NCBI GenBank assembly: GCA_021414065.1
Contig: JAIOPE010000124.1
Span: 1 to 64,000 of the forward strand
Length of the DNA: 64,000 bases
From: Planctomycetota bacterium
GTDB taxonomy: Bacteria > Planctomycetota > JAJSAM01 > JAJVHW01
Direction: 5' to 3'
Shown here in pieces: positions 57,136 through 64,000 of this stretch. A program made the position numbers and the translations under genes. Under the pieces are notes generated by a model. That model did not search any database, had not been told where the DNA came from, and worked only from the letters and a program-made list of their open reading frames with translations. The first letter of the stretch is position 1; every line of letters begins with the position of its first letter.

Positions 57136-58611
57136 ATGCTCCCCCTCCTCGCCACCGTCTCCCCGGAGACCATCGTCTTCCTCGCCGCGGGCGTGGCGGT
57201 CGTGATCGTGCTGATCGTCGTGCTTCGGCTGCCGTCGGCCAAGGCCGCACGGCACTCGGTAGCGTCTGCAGGATCGCCCGCGACGTCCGCCGACGGCGGT
57301 GCGTCCGGGCCCGTCTCCCGCGCCATGCTCTCGCCGCAGCACCGCCCGTTGCTCGATCGGCTGCGCGCGGAGGAGACGCGTCACGACGCGCTCGCGGCGG
57401 CGATCGCGTGCGGAAGCGCGATCGTGCCCGACTTGACGATCGCCCTCGCCGACCCGTCCTTCGCATCGAAAGCCGACGTGCCGGACGCCGTGCGCTGGGC
57501 GCTTCTCGAGGCCATCGAGAAGATCGGCGATCCACGGGCGGCCCCGGCGCTCGCTGCGATGCCGCGCGCGTGTTGCGGCGCGGTGGACCCGACCGGCACG
57601 CTCGCAGCCCTGGGCGCCCCGGCCGCGCTCCCCGTGCTGCTCGCGGCGCTGTCGCCGATGTCCGCCTGCTCCAGCGGCTGCGGGGGCAACCCGGTGCTCT
57701 CCGGAGCGCTCGCGGGCATCACGATCGCGGGGCGCAAGCGACGCGCGTCGCCGGAGTTCCGCGACGCACTCGCGCCGGCCCTCACGGAGCTCGTCGGTGT
57801 CGGCACGAAGAGCGAGGGCCCGTCGCCCGCCGATGCGCTGACGGCGCTCGACCCGGAGCTCGCGACGCGCACGTTCACGTCGGACGCGTTCATCGCGCGC
57901 GGCGGCGGCGCGGTGCACGAGGCCTTCCAGGCCCTGGCGAACGCCCGGGTAGGTGTGGACGGCGCAGTGTGCACTCGAATGCTCGACGCGATGCCCCGCC
58001 GCGCCCCGGAGGGCGCCGCCGAGACCGCCACGCTGACGTCGATCCTGCGCGTGCTCGCGATCTCCGGCCACGCTGAGGCTCGGCCGCGTATCTACGCTGC
58101 GTGGACGGCGAGCGAACCGACTCTCCGCTCCGCCGGCCGCCTCGCGGCGCTCACGATCGAGGGGCTCGAACACGCGGAGACGTTCGTCGGCGAACGGCTC
58201 CGGACGGAAGGGCCCCGCTCGCTCTCGTTGCCTCAGCGCGTGGTCGTGCTCGTGCGAGGCTTCCTCTCGTCGGCCGGCTACGACGCGTTCTTCTCCACGC
58301 CGGCAGCGGGCGCCGCCGCCGACATCGAAACCGCCCTCCGCACGATCGGCGCGGGCGAGACGGCCGACGAGATCGCGACGGCCCGCGGGCGCTTCCGCGG
58401 CGGGATGCCGACGGATGTCGAGGAGCGCAAGCGCCGCGTGGAAGAGGCCGGCGCGGGCGGCCAATCGGCCTTCGCCGACCTCGATCACAAGCTCTACGAA
58501 GACATGGGCTCGATCGAAGAGCGCCTCGCGGACTACATCATCACGCACGCCGCGGAGTTTCGGCCGCGTGCCGCGACCGCGGGCGTCACGACCGCGACGC
58601 TGACCTCGTAG
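57136..58611 (+). CDS. Membrane-anchored HEAT-like/DUF4375 protein
   Basis: A 491-residue protein with one N-terminal membrane helix (about 12-31), a helical repeat region (about 60-330, HEAT-like) and a C-terminal DUF4375-type domain (about 365-480: VLVRGFLSSAGYDAFFSTP, ALRTIGAGETADEIATA, LDHKLYEDMGSIEERLADYI). DUF4375 occurs in immunity and antitoxin-like proteins, but its function is unknown. The frame ends 26 bases inside the convergent HEAT gene. Confidence 0.68.
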   Translation: MLPLLATVSPETIVFLAAGVAVVIVLIVVLRLPSAKAARHSVASAGSPATSADGGASGPVSRAMLSPQHRPLLDRLRAEETRHDALAAAIACGSAIVPDLTIALADPSFASKADVPDAVRWALLEAIEKIGDPRAAPALAAMPRACCGAVDPTGTLAALGAPAALPVLLAALSPMSACSSGCGGNPVLSGALAGITIAGRKRRASPEFRDALAPALTELVGVGTKSEGPSPADALTALDPELATRTFTSDAFIARGGGAVHEAFQALANARVGVDGAVCTRMLDAMPRRAPEGAAETATLTSILRVLAISGHAEARPRIYAAWTASEPTLRSAGRLAALTIEGLEHAETFVGERLRTEGPRSLSLPQRVVVLVRGFLSSAGYDAFFSTPAAGAAADIETALRTIGAGETADEIATARGRFRGGMPTDVEERKRRVEEAGAGGQSAFADLDHKLYEDMGSIEERLADYIITHAAEFRPRAATAGVTTATLTS

Positions 58612-59338
58612 CCGCGGCGATCACGGCGCGCGCGCCGGCGCGCACGTCGGCCGTGACGTCCGGGTCGTCGGCGAGTTCGCCGCACCGGCAGATGCCGGCG
58701 ATGTCGGCTGCGACCTCGGCTGCGTGGGCCTCGGAGAGCCCGGGGACCGCGTCGCGGACGAGCGCCAATCGCACCGCCGCCTGCTTCGCGTGCGGCAGGA
58801 GGCGGTCGATCACGAGCACGCGCTGGTCGCCGTCGGTGGATGCGAGCAGTCTGAGGAGCGCGAGGCGCCCGTGCCAGTCGATCAGGTTCGCGAGCGCGGT
58901 CGCACCGTGGAGCGTCATCGCCGGATGCCGCGCGATCGCTTCGAGCGCCGGAACGTCCGGCCGGTCGCCGAGTTCCCCGACGAACGCCGCGGCGAGCCGG
59001 AGCGACCCGGCGTGGCGGGTCGTGCGGAGCGCGAGCCGCGCGGCGTTGCGGAGCTTGCGCCGAGGCACCGCCTTCAGGAACGACAGGAACGTGAAGCGCG
59101 TCAGCGCGCTGCGCGCCGCGTCGAGCAACTCGGGCGTGTGACACGTCCCGGCTTCGTCCCACGCGGCGAGCGACGCGGATTCGTCGGGAAGCGCCGTCGC
59201 CGCGCGACGCAGCAAGGCGATCAACTCCTCCGGCGCCGCGGCGATGGGCTCCGGGTCGGGGCCGATGTCGGCCGCGGCGCCGTCGCGCTCGATCCGTTCG
59301 AGCAGGCTGCCGGGAACACCGATCACGTTACCAATCAC
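58586..59338 (-). CDS. HEAT-like helical repeat protein
   Basis: A 250-residue alpha-helical protein with HEAT-like units (ALEAIARHPAMTLHGATALANLI, RLALLRLLASTDGDQRVLV). The start is a GTG at 59338 that overlaps the EI24 stop by four bases. The stop lies within the convergent DUF4375 gene (26-base overlap), and both neighbours are helical repeat proteins. The family was not recognised; it is the last gene of the HEPN-AbrB-EI24 operon. Confidence 0.6.
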   Translation of the reverse strand: MIGNVIGVPGSLLERIERDGAAADIGPDPEPIAAAPEELIALLRRAATALPDESASLAAWDEAGTCHTPELLDAARSALTRFTFLSFLKAVPRRKLRNAARLALRTTRHAGSLRLAAAFVGELGDRPDVPALEAIARHPAMTLHGATALANLIDWHGRLALLRLLASTDGDQRVLVIDRLLPHAKQAAVRLALVRDAVPGLSEAHAAEVAADIAGICRCGELADDPDVTADVRAGARAVIAAATRSASRS

Positions 59339-60147
59339 GTTGCGACGCTCCGGCGCACGGGGAACCCGTCGCCGAGTTGCTGGTCGAGGAGGACGCAGCC
59401 GACGAGCGCGCCGGGAAGGAACGCGAGGTTCAGGCAGGGAACGAACAGGAGAAGAGTCTTGGCCATGCCGAGACCGATCGTCGCGCCTGGGTGCCGCTTC
59501 GCGAAGGAGACGCGCTGCGACAGGTCGGTCCCGCGTGCGCCGAGAGCGAGGTCCACGAGGTCGAACCCTTCGAGCGGCATGAGCACCATCGCGAACAGGA
59601 ACGCGCCAGCGACAGGCACGCAGAGCAACGGCAGGGCAACGGCGCTCCAGACGATCCGCACGAGCAAGAGGAGCACCGATTCGACGATCGGACGGACGAC
59701 GAGACGGTCGAATCGGCTCCCGGTCCCGACGGGTGCGGGCGCCCCCGAGACGTCGGCGACGACGCGCTCCGCGAGGAGCGCGAGGAACGGCGACGCGATC
59801 GCGCGGACGAGCGGCGCGAACGCGAAGAGCAGGAACAGCAAGCCGGCCACGGCGGCGAGCAGGAATTGGACCACGTCGGACGCGGTCTTCCATCCCCCGG
59901 CGTCCGGGAGCGAAAGCAGACCAGCAGTCCATCCGCGCAGCCCGGCGAAGCCGCCGTAGAAGAGCGCGACCGTGAGCACGCCGCCGACGATCGCGGGCGC
60001 CGACGCGAGCAACCACCATCGGGGCCTCCTCGCCAGCAGCGCGACCCCGCGCATCCCGCAGGTGAACCCGAGTGCGACCTCGGCGGCGAAGCCGATGTCT
60101 CTCCGCGGCGGCGCGACCTGCGCCGGCAGTGGGTTCACCGGGAGCAA
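59335..60147 (-). CDS. EI24/CysZ-like integral membrane protein
   Basis: A 270-residue membrane protein with five or six helices. The family pattern (an N-terminal ALGFTCGMRGVALLARRPRWWLL, then FAFAPLVRAIASPFLALLAERV and FAMVLMPLEGFD) matches the EI24 domain family that includes the sulfate transporter CysZ. Substrate specificity is unknown. It starts four bases after the AbrB-type gene and overlaps the HEAT gene by four bases, so it lies within one operon. Confidence 0.78.
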   Translation of the reverse strand: MLPVNPLPAQVAPPRRDIGFAAEVALGFTCGMRGVALLARRPRWWLLASAPAIVGGVLTVALFYGGFAGLRGWTAGLLSLPDAGGWKTASDVVQFLLAAVAGLLFLLFAFAPLVRAIASPFLALLAERVVADVSGAPAPVGTGSRFDRLVVRPIVESVLLLLVRIVWSAVALPLLCVPVAGAFLFAMVLMPLEGFDLVDLALGARGTDLSQRVSFAKRHPGATIGLGMAKTLLLFVPCLNLAFLPGALVGCVLLDQQLGDGFPVRRSVAT

Positions 60148-60151
60148 CTGC

Positions 60152-60490
60152 TCAATCCCAGCGGAACGGGTGATCCGGAGGCGCGTCGCCGTCCTTCGGC
60201 TTCTCCTTCAGGCCCTTCTCGAACTGGTCGCGGAGGCGGTCCTTCTCCTTCGACTGCTCGCTCTGGATCTTCGAGAAGATGTCTTTGTCGAGCTTCTTCG
60301 CGAGCGGCGCGTCGAGAGGGTTCGTCGCGGCGTGCGGCGCCTTCTCGATGACGATCGTCTTCCCGTCGATCTTGAACTTGACGAACATCTTCGGGCCGAG
60401 CCCGGCCGCCTCGATGAATTCGCGCGGCACCGTGAGCTCGCCGTGGTCGCCGATCTTCCAGGAGCGAAGGTCCTTTGACGGGAGGCTCAT
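60152..60490 (-). CDS. AbrB/SpoVT-type DNA-binding protein
   Basis: A 112-residue protein with an AbrB-like swapped-hairpin domain at residues 9-50 (WKIGDHGELTVPREFIEAAG, then FVKFKIDGKTIVIEKA). The C-terminal part is very charged and helical. Such proteins act as antitoxins or transition-state regulators that bind DNA as dimers. The start overlaps the HEPN stop by four bases, a toxin-antitoxin-like order. Transcription control of its own operon is likely but unproven. Confidence 0.75.
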   Translation of the reverse strand: MSLPSKDLRSWKIGDHGELTVPREFIEAAGLGPKMFVKFKIDGKTIVIEKAPHAATNPLDAPLAKKLDKDIFSKIQSEQSKEKDRLRDQFEKGLKEKPKDGDAPPDHPFRWD

Positions 60491-60918
60491 GACGTCGGCT
60501 CCAGGAATCGGTTGCGGACGAGCCACGTCTCCACGGCGGCGACGAACTCGCGCGCCGCAGCGACCGCTTCGATCGCGTCCTCGCCCGTGACGCGGCCCAG
60601 GGGGACGTCGTCGGCACGCTGACGCAGCACCGCGAGCCTCTCGACGGCCGCGAGGTGCGCCCGCGGGATCTGACCGTTCTGGAGGAAGTGCAGCGTGGCC
60701 ATGCGATGCACACCGTGCACGTCCTGCGGGCTCCGCTTCTCCGTCGCCAGCAACGCCCGTTCCGCGTGGATGCACGCCTGGTGGGCGCGCGTCGCGCTGT
60801 CGGCGGCGAGTCCGGCGTCGCGGAGCAGAGCCGCGGCGCGGAGCGTCTCGTTCGCCTGCGAGACGAACGGCGCGGCGTCGATCTTGTCTTCGTTCGTGAC
60901 GGTCTGGTACGTGGCCAT
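60487..60918 (-). CDS. HEPN domain protein
   Basis: A 143-residue all-alpha protein with a HEPN-like layout (SATRAHQACIHAERALLATEK, then LAVLRQRADDVPLGRVTGEDAIEAVAAAREFV). An R-x4-6-H motif, the RNase active site in many HEPN toxins, could be R62-x5-H68 or R72-x4-H77. It is the first gene of the HEPN-AbrB-EI24-HEAT operon. A MNT-type nucleotidyltransferase, the usual HEPN partner, is absent. RNase activity is possible but unproven. Confidence 0.7.
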   Translation of the reverse strand: MATYQTVTNEDKIDAAPFVSQANETLRAAALLRDAGLAADSATRAHQACIHAERALLATEKRSPQDVHGVHRMATLHFLQNGQIPRAHLAAVERLAVLRQRADDVPLGRVTGEDAIEAVAAAREFVAAVETWLVRNRFLEPTS

Positions 60919-60947
60919 GGGGCCGGAATCCTACCCGACGCGGCGCG

Positions 60948-63557
60948 TCACTCGTACGACAGCGCGTCGCGGAGTTCGGTCCGCACGGCGGCGCGGGCCG
61001 GGATGATCCCCGCGAGTGCGCTCGCGATCACGCCGAGCACGACCACGATCGAGAGCGGACCCCACGGAACGACGAACTGCGCGTACCAGCCGGTGTCCGC
61101 GACGAGTACGCGGCGGAGGGCGATCCACTCGACGGCGATCCCGCCGAGCAGGCCGAACGTCGCGCCGACCGCCCCCAGACACGCAGCCTGCATCACGATC
61201 GACCCGACGACCTGGCCGCGCGTGGCGCCCGCCGCCCGGAGGAGCCCGATCTCCCGGCGACGGAGAACGACCGCGATCCACAGCCCGTTGAACACGCCGA
61301 GGAACGCCACGGAGAGCGACACGGCGACCTGCGCGTAGCCGAGCCGGAAGAAGTCGGAGAGCAGCGCGCGGGCGGCGGCGCGGAACTCCGGCCCACTCGT
61401 CACCACGAGTTCCCGACCCGTCCCGACTGCGGCCTCGACGCGCGGGGCGACGTCCGAGAACGTCGCGCCGGGCGCGAGCATCACACTGAACTGGTCGGCG
61501 AGTCCGTCGCGCATCCGCTCCTCGACGACGCGGCGCGACATCAGCACGGTGCCGCGGGGCCACGAGTAGTCGGGGAACGTGCCGGCAACGCGCAGCGGGA
61601 TGCGTCCGTCCGACGACGGGAGCTCGATCGTGTCACCGATCTGCGTGCCGTGCAACGCGGAGAAGTTCTCCGAGATGAGACACGCAGCGCCGGTCTCGAC
61701 GTCGGCCAGGATCGCATCCCGAGGTCGCAGTCCGCCCGCGCCGGCGGCGTCGCTGCCGCTCACGTGGAGGTGCGTCATCCTGCGGAACTGCGGGATGTCG
61801 AGGGCCAGGATGAACACCCGCGTGCCGTTCCAGGGGATGCGGAGAGTGCGGACCGCAACGACCGTCTCGACGCCCGGGACGGAACGCAGCGTGCCGGCGA
61901 GCGACGCCTCCAGGGGCGTGTGACCGCCGCCCGCGAGCACGGTGCGGCCCGACGACACGAACAGGTCGCCCGCGACGTTCTCTTCCATCCACTCGATCGT
62001 GCCCTTCGAGAGCGACTCGACGATGCCGAGCGTCTCGACGACGAGCGCGAGCCCGAACGCCAGAGCGGCGGCCGGCAGCGCGGCGCGGGCGGGACGTCGC
62101 GCGAGTTCCTCGGCTGCGAGCTCGCCGGGCACCCCGGCCACGAGGCGGAGGAGCGGCGCGATCGCCCGCGCCCCGAGCACGAGCATCGTCGGCGCCGACG
62201 CGACGAACGCCACGAGCAACGAGAAGATCGCGTAGTAGCCGCGCAGTCGGATGTCGGGGCCCCACACGAAGAACGCCGTCGCGACCGCGAACACCAGGGC
62301 AGCCGCGGCGCGCGGGGCCGGCATCAATCGGCCGCGCACCGATTCCTCCGGACCTCGTCGGACTGCGTCGTTCGGGGCCTCGCCCGCTGCCCTCCGGGCG
62401 GGCACGAACGCGGCGACCAGCGCGACGAACGCCCCGACCGCGAGGCCCGACAACGCCAGCAGCGCAGAGACCTCCACGGGCGCCGGCTCCGACGGGAAGT
62501 ACGTACCGGAGATCGTCGAGGCGACGCCCTGGAGCGACGTCGTCGCCACCGCCCAGCCGAGTCCGATGCCGAGTGCCGCGCCGATCAGCCCGAGCACGAC
62601 CGCCTCGACGCAGAACACCAGCAGGACCTGCCCCCGCGTGGCGCCGAGCGCCCGGAGTATCCCGACTTCGCGCCGCCGCTCCGTGACGCCGATCGACACG
62701 GTGTGGTGGATCAGGAACACGCCGACGAGCAACGCGACGACAGCACCGAGTTTCAGGCCGACATCGACCGCGCCAAGAACGTCGCCGGTGGACGGGTCGG
62801 CCATCCCCGGGGGGCCCACGAGCAGTGAGGGCGGGGCCTTCGGCGCCAGGGCGGCGCGAATCGCGTCCGCTGCGGCGCCGGGGTCGCGTCCGCTGTCGAG
62901 CGTGACGTCGATCCGGTCCACGCGGTCGCCGCGCGCGAGCAACAGGCGGGCGGCTCCGACCGACACGAGGACGACGCGACCCGCGTTGCCGCGCGGCGCG
63001 TCGCCGGGGATGTCGAAGGTGCCGGCGACGGTGAAGCTCCGCCCGCCGCCGGCGCCCTGCAGGTGCAGCACGCCGCCGACCGCGAGTCCGAGTTCTTCCG
63101 CCAGCGGCATCGCGACGATCGCGCCCCCGCCCATCGCGAACGCCACCGGGTCGGCGACCGCGGCGTTCTTCGACGGATCGACGCCGCCCGCTCTGCGTCG
63201 CATCCGAGTCTCGGCGAGCGGGTCGATCCCGACGACCATCGCGCGCCGGCCGGGCATCGACGCGATGCGCACCCATGACGTGACGAGCGGGGCGGCCGCG
63301 GTCACGCCCGGGACGCCACGCACGTCGCCAAGGAGTGCGGTCGGCAGACCGGTCTCGTCTGCCGCGACGACCAGGTCCGCCCCCCCGGCGAGCGCCGACG
63401 TCGCGGCGGTGCCTGTGAGCATCACGCTCCGCGCCACCGCGGCCGACGCCAGGTACGCCGCCACGCCGAGGGCCACAGCGGCGATCCCGAGCGCGGCGCG
63501 GAGTCGGTGGCGCAGCGTCCACCGCAGGACGAGCCCGCGGACGAGCGCGGGGTTCAT
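60948..63557 (-). CDS. FtsX-family ABC transporter permease (two-module)
   Basis: An 869-residue permease. It has a transmembrane helix near 20-45, a periplasmic MacB-like domain, three helices near 270-380 (FtsX core), more helices near 425-460 and 485-515, a second periplasmic domain and a final set of three helices. This duplicated FtsX layout is typical of LolCDE-type or macrolide/lipoprotein exporters. The start overlaps the ATPase stop (ATGA). It moves lipids, peptides or lipoproteins out of the inner membrane; the cargo is unknown. Confidence 0.88.
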   Translation of the reverse strand: MNPALVRGLVLRWTLRHRLRAALGIAAVALGVAAYLASAAVARSVMLTGTAATSALAGGADLVVAADETGLPTALLGDVRGVPGVTAAAPLVTSWVRIASMPGRRAMVVGIDPLAETRMRRRAGGVDPSKNAAVADPVAFAMGGGAIVAMPLAEELGLAVGGVLHLQGAGGGRSFTVAGTFDIPGDAPRGNAGRVVLVSVGAARLLLARGDRVDRIDVTLDSGRDPGAAADAIRAALAPKAPPSLLVGPPGMADPSTGDVLGAVDVGLKLGAVVALLVGVFLIHHTVSIGVTERRREVGILRALGATRGQVLLVFCVEAVVLGLIGAALGIGLGWAVATTSLQGVASTISGTYFPSEPAPVEVSALLALSGLAVGAFVALVAAFVPARRAAGEAPNDAVRRGPEESVRGRLMPAPRAAAALVFAVATAFFVWGPDIRLRGYYAIFSLLVAFVASAPTMLVLGARAIAPLLRLVAGVPGELAAEELARRPARAALPAAALAFGLALVVETLGIVESLSKGTIEWMEENVAGDLFVSSGRTVLAGGGHTPLEASLAGTLRSVPGVETVVAVRTLRIPWNGTRVFILALDIPQFRRMTHLHVSGSDAAGAGGLRPRDAILADVETGAACLISENFSALHGTQIGDTIELPSSDGRIPLRVAGTFPDYSWPRGTVLMSRRVVEERMRDGLADQFSVMLAPGATFSDVAPRVEAAVGTGRELVVTSGPEFRAAARALLSDFFRLGYAQVAVSLSVAFLGVFNGLWIAVVLRRREIGLLRAAGATRGQVVGSIVMQAACLGAVGATFGLLGGIAVEWIALRRVLVADTGWYAQFVVPWGPLSIVVVLGVIASALAGIIPARAAVRTELRDALSYE

Positions 63558-64000
63558 CGCTCCTCGCGCTCGATCCGACCGTCCTTGAGCCGTATCCGTC
63601 GGTCCCCGACGAGCGCCGCCTGCTCGTCGTGCGTGACCATCACGATCGAACGCGTGCCGTCCGCGGTGAGTCCGCGAAGGAGGCCGAGAACTTCGCGGCC
63701 GGTGTCGGTGTCGAGGTTGCCCGTCGGCTCGTCGGCCAGGAGCAGACTGGGACGCACGGCGAGCGCCCGGGCGATCGCCGTGCGCTGCTGCTCGCCTCCC
63801 GACATCTCCTCCGGGAAGTGGTCGGCGCGGTCGGCGAGGCCGACTTCGTCGAGCGCCGCGCGGGCGCGGGCGGTTGCGACGCGGTCGGACGTGCCGCCGA
63901 GGAGGATCGGGAGCGCGACGTTCTCCGCGGCGGTGAGCGTCGGGAGGAGGTTGAAGAACTGGAAGACGTGTCCGATTCGGTCGCGGCGCAGGCGCGTCAG
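63554..64000 (-). CDS. ABC transporter ATP-binding protein (partial, runs off right edge)
   Basis: The C-terminal 148 codons of an ABC ATPase of the LolD/MacB type, open at base 64000. The Q-loop (FQFFNLLPTLTAAENV), signature (MSGGEQQRTAIARAL), Walker B (LLLADEPTGNLD) and H-loop (MVTHD) are visible. Walker A lies outside the window. The stop overlaps the permease start by four bases, so the two form one exporter. Confidence 0.93.
   Translation of the reverse strand: MTRLRRDRIGHVFQFFNLLPTLTAAENVALPILLGGTSDRVATARARAALDEVGLADRADHFPEEMSGGEQQRTAIARALAVRPSLLLADEPTGNLDTDTGREVLGLLRGLTADGTRSIVMVTHDEQAALVGDRRIRLKDGRIEREER

Overview
The window is a GC-rich (about 70% by eye), densely coded bacterial chromosome segment. 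It carries about 50 protein genes, one initiator tRNA, no rRNA, no CRISPR array and no recognisable insertion sequence. GTG starts are common, and neighbouring genes very often overlap by exactly four bases (ATGA or GTGA). A PEP-CTERM protein, many lipoproteins, type III glutamine synthetase, SelA, an alpha-2-macroglobulin and several HEAT or TPR proteins suggest a Gram-negative-type bacterium, perhaps Planctomycetota or a similar lineage. That placement is inference; no rRNA gene is present to confirm it.

Layout. 1-12.5 kb: a MazG-like hydrolase whose 3' end is invaded by palindromic repeats; an ECF sigma factor followed by a giant protein joining an anti-sigma zinc finger to an alpha-2-macroglobulin; two small membrane proteins; selA; a type II secretion pseudopilin-like protein; a 690-bp gap holding a 90-bp direct repeat; and glnN. 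12.5-22.6 kb: mutS, a PEP-CTERM protein, and the leftward overlapping chain queG-trmB-HIT-TPR, then tRNA-fMet with a gene remnant beside its terminator. 22.8-32 kb: a GT-C membrane protein, a SRPBCC protein, an esterase, and the leftward chain guaB-guaA-FABP-rhomboid-PD40 lipoprotein. 32-38 kb: a transglutaminase-like protein and a BatA/DUF58/membrane-protein operon without MoxR. 38-53.8 kb: glycosyltransferase, pseudouridine synthase, LmbE deacetylase, CoA-transferase, M48 protease, a sulfatase-modifying-factor-fold protein with barstar, a lipoprotein group including an LpoB-like protein, RlmD-like and GcvT/YgfZ-like proteins, carbonic anhydrase, a GH84-like enzyme and an exported protein of unknown role. 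53.8-64 kb: both subunits of DNA topoisomerase VI, two HEAT-like proteins, a HEPN/AbrB/EI24/HEAT operon, and an FtsX-type ABC exporter running off the right edge.

The most notable items are the complete bacterial topoisomerase VI pair (Spo11-type A subunit and GHKL B subunit with a low-complexity insert), the fused anti-sigma/alpha-2-macroglobulin next to its sigma factor, the HEPN-AbrB operon, the transglutaminase with Arg where the catalytic His should be, and a family of GGGAC...GTCCC palindromes at gene ends. Most other genes are housekeeping or cell-envelope functions.
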